Positions 9,140 through 18,100 of a DNA stretch of 64,000 nucleotides are shown one piece after another. The notes below the pieces were generated by a model, which was given only the letters and a program-made list of their open reading frames with translations, ran no database searches and had not been told where the DNA came from. This DNA is from Terriglobia bacterium (GTDB taxonomy: Bacteria > Acidobacteriota > Terriglobia > Terriglobales > SCQP01): contig JAJPKR010000014.1 of NCBI GenBank assembly GCA_021323595.1, forward strand, positions 146,185 through 210,184, written 5' to 3'. Both the position numbers and the translations under genes were made by a program. The first letter of the stretch is position 1. Each line of letters opens with the position of its first letter.

Positions 9140-9766
9140 TCAAGGGAGGATGCCGCCGCCGCCGGTTTTCGCGTCCGCGGGCGGGTGATCGGCCAGCAGC
9201 CATGCGCCCAGCAGCGCGGCCGGCAGCAGCACAAACGGCAGCAGCGCGCCGCGCAAACTGGCGGGAGGATCGAGGCTGGGCGGCATGCCCGGCATGCTTT
9301 GGCCGGTGGCGAAGACGAGCAGCGCCGCCAAGCCGTAATAGACGGTCACCACTCCCGGGATCAGCAGAATGAAGCCGAGCGCCATGCGCGCCCCGGGGTG
9401 ATGGCGCTGCGCCCAGTAACAGCCGAGCACCGCCGCCGGCGCAAGATAGATGCCGCCCGCGCTGCTTGCCAAGAGAGTGGCGCCCAGCAACAACAGCATG
9501 CCGAAGAGCGGCTGGCGCTCGACGATCAGCGCGCCGGTCACAGCCGCCAAGGCCAGCAGCGGCACGATCACCTGGTGGAAAGCGGTCGCCGGCAACCCGA
9601 ACGTTTCGCCGAACGGATCGTAGTTGGCGAGGAACAGCGAATAGACGGCGGTTAAGACGCCCCCCAACACCGCCAAGAAAAGCGTGATGCGCAGCACCTG
9701 GCTTCGCCCCGCCGAACGCGGTGGCGGCGGCAGAGCGGACGCGGCGGATTCGGCCGGTACCGACAC
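9140..9766 (-). CDS. multi-spanning membrane protein, unknown
   Basis: 208 residues with about five or six hydrophobic segments (ITLFLAVLGGVLTAVYSLFL, VIVPLLALAAVTGALIV, FGMLLLLGATLLASSAGGIY, ALGFILLIPGVVTVYYGLAA, FVLLPAALLGAWLLA). The N-terminus is a short Pro/Ala-rich cytoplasmic tail. It is transcribed after the STAS gene in the same direction with a 15-bp gap, suggesting co-transcription. No known family motif seen. Confidence 0.7.
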   Translation of the reverse strand: MSVPAESAASALPPPPRSAGRSQVLRITLFLAVLGGVLTAVYSLFLANYDPFGETFGLPATAFHQVIVPLLALAAVTGALIVERQPLFGMLLLLGATLLASSAGGIYLAPAAVLGCYWAQRHHPGARMALGFILLIPGVVTVYYGLAALLVFATGQSMPGMPPSLDPPASLRGALLPFVLLPAALLGAWLLADHPPADAKTGGGGILP

Positions 9767-9781
9767 GAACGCGGCGGCGGA

Positions 9782-10126
9782 CTAGGCGAAGCTGCGGACC
9801 GCCTCCGCCACCGAGGGATAGACGTCGAAGACCGTTAGCAGCTTGGTGATAAGCAACAGCTCGTGAAAGCGCTTGGTGATATTGGCCAGGCGAATCTTCG
9901 CGCCTTGAGCTTGCGCAGTGCTGTGCAGCCCGACCAAGGCGCCGAGGCCGCTGCTATCGATGAAATCCACTTGTCCCAGGTTCAAGACGATCTTCTTGCT
10001 GCCGCTCGCCAACATCGCCTTGACCTGCTCGCGCAGGATGTTGGTTTCTTCGCCGAGCACGATGCGCCCCACAGCCTCGACTACGGTGACGTCGCCTTCG
10101 GCGTGCTTGCTTAATTTGAGAGCCAC
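9782..10126 (-). CDS. STAS-domain anti-sigma factor antagonist
   Basis: 114 residues making one STAS domain. The hallmark is VDFIDSSGLGALVGLH, in which Ser58 sits where SpoIIAA-type antagonists are phosphorylated by their kinase/anti-sigma partner. I start at the GTG at 10126, which has AAAGGAG seven to eight bases upstream and gives VALKLSKHAEGDVTVVE, the usual start of the fold; the frame is open further upstream without homology. No anti-sigma kinase (RsbW/SpoIIAB-like) or PP2C phosphatase gene is adjacent, so its partner must be encoded elsewhere. Expected role: partner switching that frees a sigma factor or another effector. Confidence 0.9.
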   Translation of the reverse strand: MALKLSKHAEGDVTVVEAVGRIVLGEETNILREQVKAMLASGSKKIVLNLGQVDFIDSSGLGALVGLHSTAQAQGAKIRLANITKRFHELLLITKLLTVFDVYPSVAEAVRSFA

Positions 10127-10281
10127 CTTGTTCTCCTTTCGCGGCAATTGGAGAGGCGCCCAGCGGCACGGGCCGACCTTGCCACCCATCGCCGCCCGGC
10201 ACGGGCCGCGATCACGGGAGCGGCCTCCGACATCAGGCGGCACCGCCGCGTCCGGCCGAACCACCCCGACGCGAATAGGCG

Positions 10282-10310
10282 ATTGTATTGAATCCCCTCT
10301 GTGAATGCAA
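10282..10310 (-). promoter_or_regulatory. candidate sigma70-type promoter of the STAS gene
   Basis: On the minus strand a -35 box TTGCAT (10310-10305), a 17-bp spacer and a -10 box TACAAT (10287-10282) face the STAS gene. Start of transcription would be near 10275, leaving a leader of about 150 nt. It is the best two-box promoter I can see in the window and lies in a short AT-rich patch in otherwise very GC-rich DNA. Confidence 0.5.
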
Positions 10311-10417
10311 CCAAAGCGGCCGGACGGACGTGCGGCGCCGAACAGCGGAGGGCGGCGCCCGGCTCACGGCTCAGGGCCGGCGGGCGGCGGGGAAAAACGC
10401 CGATCCGCGGGGCGCGG

Positions 10418-13400
10418 TCACGGGGCGGAGGAGCGGGCGGAGGCTGGCGCCGAGCGATCGGCGGGGATTCTTGTCTGGGCCGCCAACCAGATGAGCCAGG
10501 CTGCGGCGGCCGCCAGCAACACAGCGCCGGCGGCATGATAGCGCAGCGCACCCTGTCCGCAATACGCCAGCGCCGGCGGCAGCAGCGCCGCCAGCAGGCC
10601 GGCGGAGAGATAGGCGAGCGGATTATCGCGGAGAAAAATCCAAATGAAGATCCCGACCAACGCCCATTCCGCCGCCGTCAGCGCCAGTTCGAAGCCGAAT
10701 TGCGCGGCGGTGTGAACGGACGGCAGAGTGCCCAGGCACAAAAACAGGAGCATGGGCGCGAGCCAAGGCCGCCAGCGGCGGTCGCGCCAAGCCATCGCCA
10801 GCGCGGGCACGACGATGCCGAGCAGCGCCGCGCCCCAGAGGGCTTGGAAGGGCGCCATCACTAGGTCGGCCAAGCCGGGCACCAGGGTGTCGAGACCGCC
10901 GGCCGAGGCCAAAGTGATGACGCCGAAGCGATGGCCCCAGGCGTTGAGCACGGCGTCCCAGCGATGCCAGCCTGCCATCCAGAGCAGCGCCAGCAGCCCC
11001 GCCCAAAACGCATCGCGCGCCCAAAGCCGCCGCGCCGCCGGGTTCGCCAGGGCCGCCGTTTTCGGCGCCGTGAGCTGCAGCGGCGCGAAGAGGACGGCGG
11101 TGGCCAGAAGGCCGCCGAGGAAGGCGAAGACGAGTTCAACGGCGAGAAACACCTGCCACAGCCGCCAGGGCATGTCGGTGCGGTACTGCGCGATCAGGGC
11201 GGGCCAGCGGTCGGCGGTGGCAATGACCAGGGCCAGGCCGCCCGCCAGCGCCCAAGCCAAGATCGGCCGCCAGCGCGCCTCGCGTTCGCGAACGAATCGG
11301 AACAAGAACCACAGCACGACCACGAGCAGCCCGCCATAGACCGCGGCCGGCGCCAGCCGCAACAGCGCCCCCGCCAGCGTCGTCTTCTCGAAGGCGCGCA
11401 GGCTCGCCTCGGGCACGTAGAAGAAGGCGCGGAACCCGCCGAACCGGTCGCCGATCGTTTGCGCCTCCAGGCGGTAGCGGATATCGCCGAAGTTGCGCGG
11501 CGAAGCAGGCGGATCCTGCCAAACGAAGTCGCTATCCACGCGATGAGGCAGCGTCTGCTGGGTGGCGGTTTCAAGCTGCATGCCGCCGACGTCTTGGTGC
11601 ACTTGCGCGAGCGCGGCGGCGGCGACGCGCTGGGCGGCGGCGAGGGAGGGAGCGGCACCGGGAGCGGCCTCCGGCACTTGCCGCGAGAAGCCGGCGACGG
11701 TGCGGCCGTCGGGGCGCAGGGCGACGACGAACTCTTCTTCCTGCAGCGGGCGGAAGAAGCGCACGCGCCAAATCAAGCCGGGGATGACCTGCGAGTAGGC
11801 GCGCACCACCGCGGGCCGGCCGGCGCGCGTGAAGATGAAGTGCGCCGCCGGCGGCGCCTGCGCCGATTCCACCGTCGCCACGGCGCGGAAGCCGGCGGTG
11901 GCCAAACCCTGCGCGGCGAGGTAGGCGCGCGCGGCGGCGATGGCTTCGGCCGGCGTGCTGGTGAAGCGGGAGCCGGGGCGCCAGGAGGCCAGCGGCGCGG
12001 CATAGGCGGCGAGCAGCGCGGCGGCGGCCACGCCGCCGGCGATCCAGGCGCGCGGCGCAACGCGGCGGTAGGCGGGCAGGGGCGGGGGCGGGGCGGCGGG
12101 CGCGGGCGGCAGCGGCGGCGCCGTGCCGGCATCCTCGTTGCGGGCGCCCTGCGCGCCGCTGAACGTGCCGGTCACGGCGTATGCGGCGATCGCGACCAGG
12201 AGCGGCAGCGCGAAGATCAGCGCGGTGACGCCGCCGGAGACGCGAAAGTAGGCGTTGGGCGAGCGCAGCAATAGCAGCGCCGTATAGAGGGCATCCACGG
12301 TGTAATGCCAGACGACGGTGGTGAGGATGCCGAAGCGCACCATCACCCAACCCAAGATCACGCCGCCGATGCCCACCTCGACGCCGCGAATATAAAAAGG
12401 TTCGTTGGGGTAGGCGGAGTGGCCGAAGCCCCAGATCAGCGCCGCGGCCACGATCGCGATCCAGAGCGCCGGCGAGCGGAACGAGAGCGTGCCGCCGCGC
12501 TCGCCCCGGGGCCGCCGCGCCAGCCAGCCCTCGAGGAGCGGGATGGCGCCCATGCGGAACATGAACTCCTCGAAGATGGCCGGGAAAAAGCCGCCGAGCA
12601 GCACGAAGATCCAGGGGAAGCGCGTGTTCAGCAACTGGTCGTAGGGCACGTCGGCGGGCGCCCAAGCGCCGAGGTGATTGGCGATGAGGTAGAAGACCGT
12701 CTGGTAGGCGAAGAAGAAAATCGCCAGCACGATGCCCAGCAGCACGCTGACGAAGAACGCCTTGCTGCGCACGCCGCGCCAGCTCAGATACGAGGCGAGC
12801 GCCGGCTGGGAGGAAAAACGCTGGCGATAAAGCGGCTCCGCGGCCGCAGTCAGAAGCGCCAGGAACACGCCCACGGCGAAGGCCGAGAGCGCGTCGCCGA
12901 CCAGCCCGCGGGTCAGGAACGCCCCGTAGGACTGGGTGATGGGGTAATCGAAGCGCGTCAGAGAGAAGCCGTTGAGCGCGGCCAGGAACGACAACACCGC
13001 GCCCGCGCCGCCCACCCACAACGCCACCCGCCAGCGCACGTCACCGCGCCGCAGCCGCTCGATCCAAGCGACGAGCAAGCCGATGCCGAGCAAGACGATC
13101 AGCAGCGCGTCGACGTTGCTGGCGGTGTCGTTCTGCGCCCGCAATTGCTGATACGAGCGCAGCCAGGCGTCGGGCACGTGCAGCGATTCTTCGTAGCCGC
13201 CGACCGCGCCGCCTTCGATGCGGACCTCGTGCCGGTACTCGGCTTGGGCGACGATCGCCGGCACGCCGGGGCCGGAGGCCAGGGGCGCGCGATCCTTCCA
13301 GGTGAAGTCGTAGTCGGTGCGGTTGGGCCGGTCCAGGCGCGACGAGCCGATGAACTCGAGCCGGCTCAAGTCGAGGCGCATGGTTTGGGCGAGGAAGCGT

Positions 13401-13888
13401 TCGGCGAGGGCGCGCGCCGCCGCCGGCGACAGGCGCGCGCCGGGCGCCGCCTCGGCGATCGGATGCGCGAAGCCCACCACCTCGCCCGCCGGCGTCACCG
13501 CGACGCGCATCTCTTCGCGCGTCAGCGGCCGGAACCAGCGCTGCTCCCAACGCCACAGGTGCACGCGGGTGCGCAGCAGCTCGCCGGTGCGCGTCAAGCC
13601 CAGCTCGCGCTCGAGAAAGACCTTGGCGTCGTCGTCGTAGCTGAAGCGGGAGGCGTGCTGCCAGCCCGCGGTGGACAGCCCGCGCGCCGCCAAGAACGCG
13701 CGCCCGATGCCCGCCGCTTGCGCGTCGGTCACGCGAAATTCGATCGCCGCCTCGGGAAACGCCAGGTGAAAATAGCGCAGCGCGACCCACAACGACACGG
13801 CCGCGATGGCGACGGCAACGGCAATGAGCCGCGCATCGGCTCGATTCAGGCGCACGCGCGCGCGCACATCGGTGGAGACTTCCGGCAT
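10418..13888 (-). CDS. giant CPBP-family intramembrane protease with duplicated extracytoplasmic domain
   Basis: 1156 residues. An N-terminal helix (about 20-40) leads into an extracytoplasmic domain (about 52-200), then a membrane core with the CPBP/Abi motifs: AIFEEFMFRMGAIP (E440, E441) and WGFGHSAYPNEP (H490), followed by VVWHYTVDALYTALLL. CPBP proteins are Rce1-like intramembrane metal proteases. After the core, a helix near 615-630 leads to a second copy of the extracytoplasmic domain (about 640-790), and a further membrane bundle follows. The two domain copies align at FRPL.EEE/EEMRVAV..GEVVGFAHPIAEAAPGA versus FVVALRPDGRTVAGFSRQVPEAAPGA. They recall PepSY-like modules, but that is only a resemblance. 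Normal CPBP proteins have 200-350 residues, so this is a strongly enlarged member. Substrate unknown. Confidence 0.85.
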   Translation of the reverse strand: MPEVSTDVRARVRLNRADARLIAVAVAIAAVSLWVALRYFHLAFPEAAIEFRVTDAQAAGIGRAFLAARGLSTAGWQHASRFSYDDDAKVFLERELGLTRTGELLRTRVHLWRWEQRWFRPLTREEMRVAVTPAGEVVGFAHPIAEAAPGARLSPAAARALAERFLAQTMRLDLSRLEFIGSSRLDRPNRTDYDFTWKDRAPLASGPGVPAIVAQAEYRHEVRIEGGAVGGYEESLHVPDAWLRSYQQLRAQNDTASNVDALLIVLLGIGLLVAWIERLRRGDVRWRVALWVGGAGAVLSFLAALNGFSLTRFDYPITQSYGAFLTRGLVGDALSAFAVGVFLALLTAAAEPLYRQRFSSQPALASYLSWRGVRSKAFFVSVLLGIVLAIFFFAYQTVFYLIANHLGAWAPADVPYDQLLNTRFPWIFVLLGGFFPAIFEEFMFRMGAIPLLEGWLARRPRGERGGTLSFRSPALWIAIVAAALIWGFGHSAYPNEPFYIRGVEVGIGGVILGWVMVRFGILTTVVWHYTVDALYTALLLLRSPNAYFRVSGGVTALIFALPLLVAIAAYAVTGTFSGAQGARNEDAGTAPPLPPAPAAPPPPLPAYRRVAPRAWIAGGVAAAALLAAYAAPLASWRPGSRFTSTPAEAIAAARAYLAAQGLATAGFRAVATVESAQAPPAAHFIFTRAGRPAVVRAYSQVIPGLIWRVRFFRPLQEEEFVVALRPDGRTVAGFSRQVPEAAPGAAPSLAAAQRVAAAALAQVHQDVGGMQLETATQQTLPHRVDSDFVWQDPPASPRNFGDIRYRLEAQTIGDRFGGFRAFFYVPEASLRAFEKTTLAGALLRLAPAAVYGGLLVVVLWFLFRFVREREARWRPILAWALAGGLALVIATADRWPALIAQYRTDMPWRLWQVFLAVELVFAFLGGLLATAVLFAPLQLTAPKTAALANPAARRLWARDAFWAGLLALLWMAGWHRWDAVLNAWGHRFGVITLASAGGLDTLVPGLADLVMAPFQALWGAALLGIVVPALAMAWRDRRWRPWLAPMLLFLCLGTLPSVHTAAQFGFELALTAAEWALVGIFIWIFLRDNPLAYLSAGLLAALLPPALAYCGQGALRYHAAGAVLLAAAAAWLIWLAAQTRIPADRSAPASARSSAP

Positions 13889-14003
13889 AGGGAGACGAAC
13901 CGCCAGCCCGCGCTCCTGCCCACCTTACACGTTTTCCCCGCGTACGTGGGTGCGGCGCCATGGATCCTGGCAGGCGGTCGAGCGCCGTCAGGCGACCCTC
14001 GAC

Positions 14004-14029
14004 CGGCAGGCAGGAATGCCTGCCCCACG
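14004..14029. repeat. REP-like palindromic repeat, copy 1
   Basis: Core GGCAGGAATGCCTGCC with arms GGCAGG/CCTGCC around AATG, followed by CCAC. The same unit recurs at 14087-14111 (CAGGAATGCCCTG variant), in a cluster at 26201-26279, and in degenerate form at about 50433-50456, always between genes. Confidence 0.65.
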
Positions 14030-14086
14030 CGCGACGGGCGAAAGTCGTCTCTGCCCCAAAGCGGGCGATGCCCTGCTTCATGGACG

Positions 14087-14111
14087 GCGGGCAGGAATGC
14101 CCTGTCCCACC
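14087..14111. repeat. REP-like palindromic repeat, copy 2
   Basis: Core GGGCAGGAATGCCCTGTCCC followed by ACCG, a variant of the unit at 14004-14029 about 60 bp away. Confidence 0.6.
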
Positions 14112-14583
14112 GTAGTTCGGCTTACGGCGCGCCTTCGCGCGCACGCAGCCGCCCGGCGCCGGTCAGGCCTCCTGCGCTGGCCCGTGATGGGCGCCCGAAA
14201 GGAGGGAACCGTCGGGCGGCGATTCCCTCCTCGTTGGCCGCTGGAGGCCGCGCATGACCCGATGCAGATTGTCAAACAGCGGCGGGCGCACCCTTCGCTC
14301 CGGTGCAGCCCACGGAGGCTTCCCCTGGGGGGCCTCGTAAGTAGGATTCAGTTTCCGGCAGCAGAGTTGTCCGGAGTAGCGGCAGCCGCGCGCGGCCGCC
14401 AAATGGGCTCGCGGCTCATCGCGGACCCCAGGTCATGAGAAAGCCGAGAGCCGCCGCTCGCCCCGAGCGCGGACGACTACAATAGCCATTCCGGCTGGCC
14501 TGCGCCCGAGACGCGATCGCACCGGGCTGCAGGCGCAGCGGGGAGACAAACCCGGCGCGCGGCGCGCCGGCAAGAGCACCTCC

Positions 14584-16005
14584 ATGGCGAACGAAAAACT
14601 CTGGGGCGGGCGCTTCACCCAGCCCGCCGCCGCCGAATTCGAGCGCTTCAGTGAATCGTTTTCGTTCGATCGGCGCCTGCTGCGCGCCGAAATTCGCGGT
14701 TCGCGGGCGTATGCCCGCGCGCTCGAGCGCGCCGGCGTGCTCGCGGCCGGCGAAGCCGCGGCGTTGGCCGCCGCCCTGGATCGGCTCGAGCAAGAGGCCG
14801 GCGGCGCGAGCGGCGCGGCGGAGGCGGGCGCCGTCGCGCCCGAGGACGTGCACACCTTCGTCGCCCAGCGCCTGGAGCAGCTCGCCGGCCCGGCGGCGCG
14901 CAAGCTGCAAACCGGCCGCAGCCGCAACGAACAGGTGGCGCTCGACCTGCGGCTGTATCTGCTCGACCGCCGCGGCGAGCTCGAGGGCGCGCTGGCCGGC
15001 TATGTCGCCGCCCTCGCCCGCTTCGCCGCCGAACATGCCGAGGTGCTCATCCCCGGCTACACGCATTTGCAGCGCGCGCAGCCGGTCTCGCTGGGCCATC
15101 ACGCGCTGGCCTATGCCGAAATGCTCTTGCGCGACGCCGGCCGCCTCGCCGACGCCTACCGGCGGCTGGCGGTGCTGCCGCTCGGCAGCGGCGCCTTGGC
15201 GGGCACGCCGCTCGCGGTGGACCGCGCGGCGCTGGCCGCCGAACTCGGCATGAGCGCGGCCAGCCAAAACAGCCTCGACGCCGTCAGCGATCGCGACTTC
15301 GCGGCCGAATTGCTCTTCGCGCTGGCGCTCGCGGGCGTGCATCTGTCGCGCTGGGCCGAGGACTGGATTTTCTATTCCAGCGCCGAGTGCGGCTGGCTGG
15401 CGCTCGGCGACCAATTCGCCAGCGGCAGCAGCCTCATGCCGCAAAAGAAGAATCCGGACGCGCTGGAGCTGATCCGCGGCAAAGCGGCGCGGCAAATCGG
15501 CTCGCTCCTGCAACTGCTGACGCTGCTCAAGTCGCTGCCGCTCGCCTACAATCGCGATCTGCAAGAAGACAAAGAGCCGGTCTTCGACGCCCTCGACACC
15601 GCCATCGCTTCGCTGCGCGTCGCCGCCGGCGTGGTCGCCACCACCGCCGTGCGCCGCGAGCGCGCCGCCGCCGCGGCGGCCGACCCCGCTTTGCTGGCCA
15701 CCGATCTCGCCGACCTATTGGTCGAGGCTGGAGTGGCGTTTCGCGACGCGCACGAGCTGGTAGGCCAACTCATCGCCCGCACCGTGGATCAAGGCCGCGA
15801 CTTCCGCCAACTAACCGACGACGAATTGCGCGCGTGGGCGCCGCAAATCGAGCCGGCGCGCGTGCGCGACCTTTCCGCAGCCGCCAGCGTCGCTCGCCGC
15901 GCAGCATTGGGCGGCACCGCGCCGGCGCAAGTGCGCGCCCAAGCCGCCCGCGTCGCCAAGCTCGCCGCCGATCTCCAAACAGCCCCATCCGACCCACAGC
16001 GCTAA
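14584..16005 (+). CDS. argH: argininosuccinate lyase
   Basis: Splits argininosuccinate into arginine and fumarate, the last step of arginine synthesis, as a cytoplasmic homotetramer. 473 residues, normal for the family. It begins KLWGGRFTQPA, contains the substrate-binding stretches GRSRNEQVALDLRLYL and HLQRAQPVSLGHH, and the mobile signature loop SGSSLMPQKKNPD with the catalytic Ser. The ATG at 14584 is the clear start, though the Shine-Dalgarno sequence is weak. No other arg genes are adjacent. Confidence 0.97.
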   Translation: MANEKLWGGRFTQPAAAEFERFSESFSFDRRLLRAEIRGSRAYARALERAGVLAAGEAAALAAALDRLEQEAGGASGAAEAGAVAPEDVHTFVAQRLEQLAGPAARKLQTGRSRNEQVALDLRLYLLDRRGELEGALAGYVAALARFAAEHAEVLIPGYTHLQRAQPVSLGHHALAYAEMLLRDAGRLADAYRRLAVLPLGSGALAGTPLAVDRAALAAELGMSAASQNSLDAVSDRDFAAELLFALALAGVHLSRWAEDWIFYSSAECGWLALGDQFASGSSLMPQKKNPDALELIRGKAARQIGSLLQLLTLLKSLPLAYNRDLQEDKEPVFDALDTAIASLRVAAGVVATTAVRRERAAAAAADPALLATDLADLLVEAGVAFRDAHELVGQLIARTVDQGRDFRQLTDDELRAWAPQIEPARVRDLSAAASVARRAALGGTAPAQVRAQAARVAKLAADLQTAPSDPQR

Positions 16006-16169
16006 TTGGCCGGGATGGCCGCCATCCAGGAGGAGTCACACCGGGCGGCGCAGAGCGTAGTGCCTGGTTGCGGCACGTTCAGGTGAGATTCCGGCCGGGG
16101 CGAGCAGCTCAGCAGCGACTGGATCGAGCTCTACCCTCGTTTGGAGGGATTGGCGCCGGATTACTCATG

Positions 16170-16281
16170 AGACCACCCCCGGCGAGCGGAGCTGCGGTTC
16201 TGAGCGGGATTCTCTTGATGGTGAAGGAGTTAAGAGTGGGAACACGAAAGGGCAGCGGGCTGAAAAATGGTCTCCTCCCCA
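16170..16281. repeat. intergenic repeat unit A, copy 1 (GAGACC...GGTCTC ends)
   Basis: Begins GAGACCACCCCCGGCGAGC and ends GGGCTGAAAAATGGTCTCC. The ends are inverted (GAGACC/GGTCTC). Ends and a central GAAGGAGTT are shared with copy 2, while the middle has diverged. Confidence 0.6.
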
Positions 16282-16380
16282 TTTGTGGGGATGGCGTAAA
16301 GCGGCGATCATACGGCGCGTGAACGGCCGACAGACGCCGGGCGCCGGCGGCAGCGGGCGAAGGTTGAGAGGCCAGCGCAC

Positions 16381-16490
16381 GAGACCACCCCTGACGAGCA
16401 GAAATCGTGGATGGAGGCAGGATCTCATTGGCGCTGAAGGAGTTCGATGGTGACGCGGAGCTTGACGGAGGGCTGAAAAATGGTCTCCTC
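16381..16490. repeat. intergenic repeat unit A, copy 2
   Basis: Begins GAGACCACCCCTGACGAGC and ends GGGCTGAAAAATGGTCTCC, the same terminal sequences as copy 1, in direct orientation about 100 bp downstream. Confidence 0.6.
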
Positions 16491-16764
16491 CTCGTTTGGG
16501 GGGAGCGGCAAACGAAACGCGGGCAAGTGCGCAGCGATAGGCGGGAGACGGCAGACGGGCGGAAGAAGCCGAGACGAGAGTCATTCGAGACGATGGCCAT
16601 GGTCTGAATCGGCGCGAGGGATCGAAGACCTGCGGCGGCAGGCACACCTATGGTTGGGTGAATTTTGGCGGCCTCTGAAGAGAGATGCTCGACGGAGTCG
16701 CTGGGTTGGCTGGCAATCCCTTTGCGGCGTGCCCTTGGCGGCGGGAACTCCGGCCCTGGCGGAG

Positions 16765-17718
16765 TCAGGCTTCCAGCGCGGCGCGATCCCAGTGCGCGAG
16801 GTCGGCGGCAGCGGCATAGGTGGTCTCGCAAAACTCGAGCAGCGCCGCCGTCGGCGAAGGCGCTTGCCGCACCGCTTCGTAATCGAGCAGGAACTCGCCG
16901 AACTCAGGGCTGTAGCGCGCCTCCGCCGGACGCACCGCGGCTTCGCGGAAGCCGGGCGGCTCGGGCGCGGCATAGGCGTAGAAGACCGCCGCTTCCACGC
17001 CGCTGCCGCGGCGTCCCGGCCAGAACCCCACGCTCCTGACCTCATGGGAATAGGCCTCGCGGGCGATGGCGTCGGCGCCGGGCCGCGGGGGCGCGCGCCG
17101 GCCGGAGAAGCGCGTTACCGCCAGGTCGAAGCTGCCCCAGAAAAAATGCACGGGACTGCATTTGCCGATGAAGCCGGCACGGAAGCGCTGAAAGACGCGG
17201 GCGGCGGAGCGGAGGATGGTCCACAGCAGGCGCGCGACTTCCGGGTCGTAGGCGGCGGCGCGCCGGTCTTGATCGAAGCGCACGGGATCCGGCAGCTCGA
17301 CGGGCATCGGCCAGATCTTGACCACGATGCCGGCGGCGGCGAGCAGCGCCAGAAACTCGCGATAGAAATCGGCGGTAGCGACCGGACGCAGCGGCAAGCG
17401 CCGCTCCTCGCCGTCGGAGACGCGCAGGACGAGCGCTTGGGCGATGAAGTCGAATTCCAGCTCGAAGCTGCGGGGGCCGAGGGGAATGGCCGAGGTGGCG
17501 AGGCCGCGCGCGCTGACATAGAGCGGCACGTTCCACCAATGATTCACCTTGGGCGTAAGCGCCAGGCGCACCTTGCCCACCATCTGCGTCCAGAGTTGCA
17601 AGGTGGCGCAAGTGTCGAGCCAGCCCGCGACGGCGGCGCGAGGCCAGCACTCCGGCGTGTCGCCGGCGGGGATCTCAACAGGGTGGGTCACAAGCTTCGT
17701 CTCCATTGAACCATGCAA
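16765..17718 (-). CDS. DUF5996 family protein
   Basis: 317 residues (313 if the second ATG at 17706 is used). The N-terminal part has the family's run of Trp-rich motifs: WLDTCATLQLWTQMVGKVRL, NHWWNVPLYVSARGL, then FELEFDFIAQALVLR, and later CSPVHFFWGSFDLAVTRFSG and EAYSHEVRSVGFWPG. This arrangement is that of DUF5996, a family of unknown biochemical function common in soil bacteria. No signal peptide or membrane helix, so it is expected to be cytoplasmic. It converges on argH and stands alone. Confidence 0.85.
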   Translation of the reverse strand: MHGSMETKLVTHPVEIPAGDTPECWPRAAVAGWLDTCATLQLWTQMVGKVRLALTPKVNHWWNVPLYVSARGLATSAIPLGPRSFELEFDFIAQALVLRVSDGEERRLPLRPVATADFYREFLALLAAAGIVVKIWPMPVELPDPVRFDQDRRAAAYDPEVARLLWTILRSAARVFQRFRAGFIGKCSPVHFFWGSFDLAVTRFSGRRAPPRPGADAIAREAYSHEVRSVGFWPGRRGSGVEAAVFYAYAAPEPPGFREAAVRPAEARYSPEFGEFLLDYEAVRQAPSPTAALLEFCETTYAAAADLAHWDRAALEA

Positions 17719-18100
17719 CGCGAGCCGGCCGCCGCGCGGCGGAGGGGCACGAACGGCGAATCCAACGCGAGCAGGGCCGCAGCCACAGCCGCGCGCGCCC
17801 GGGGGATTCGGTCCGTTTCGGGTCCAGTCTCAGCAACCGTTTTGATCCCGGAGCGGCAGTACGGCCGCTCCCGCCATCCGCGCCGGAGCGCCAGCGCGTC
17901 GCGCTCGCTTCGCACAGGTCGTTCAGCTCGTGCATTACCCAGCCTTCGCGGCGCTCTCCCCCGAGATCGGGATCGCTGACAGATGAATACCCGGCATCGT
18001 GCGCTGCGCGCATCGCCGCGCGCCGAATCGGACGGCCGGCCGCGCGCGCCGGACCGTTTGCGGGTATGCTCAACCTTCACTCATGGCGAGGAGCACGGGA
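17719..18100. other. intergenic region between divergent genes
   Basis: About 380 bp with no convincing gene. It contains a perfect 8-bp stem hairpin (GGAGCGGC/GCCGCTCC, 17850-17871) without a following T-run, and a TATGCT -10-like box at 18065-18070 in front of the amidohydrolase gene. Confidence 0.4.

Larger units (their letters stand above)
13889..14583. other. intergenic region with palindromic repeats upstream of argH
   Basis: About 695 bp with no gene I can support; open frames here lack homology and cross the repeats. It holds two copies of the CAGGAATGCC palindrome family (listed separately), a GC-rich stem at about 14311-14333 (GAGGC...GCCTC), and a -10-like TACAAT at 14478-14483, which would give argH a leader of about 95 nt. 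No -35 box is evident. Confidence 0.5.
16006..16764. other. intergenic region with a pair of about 110-bp repeats
   Basis: About 760 bp without a supported gene between argH and the convergent DUF5996 gene. It contains two related units (16170-16281 and 16381-16490, listed separately). Translations of this region show the same short peptide (RRPFFSP) twice, only because the DNA repeats. The rest is unremarkable; near 16741-16790 the sequence already belongs to the end of the DUF5996 gene. Confidence 0.5.

Noticed and set aside
13041..14144. Minus-strand frame giving GHSCPP/GRHSCLP peptides
   Set aside because: These peptides come from the CAGGAATGCC palindromes and from a shadow frame of the CPBP gene.
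16109..16831. Minus-strand open frame with a repeated RRPFFSP peptide
   Set aside because: The peptide repeats only because the non-coding DNA repeats. No homology, and it runs into the DUF5996 gene.
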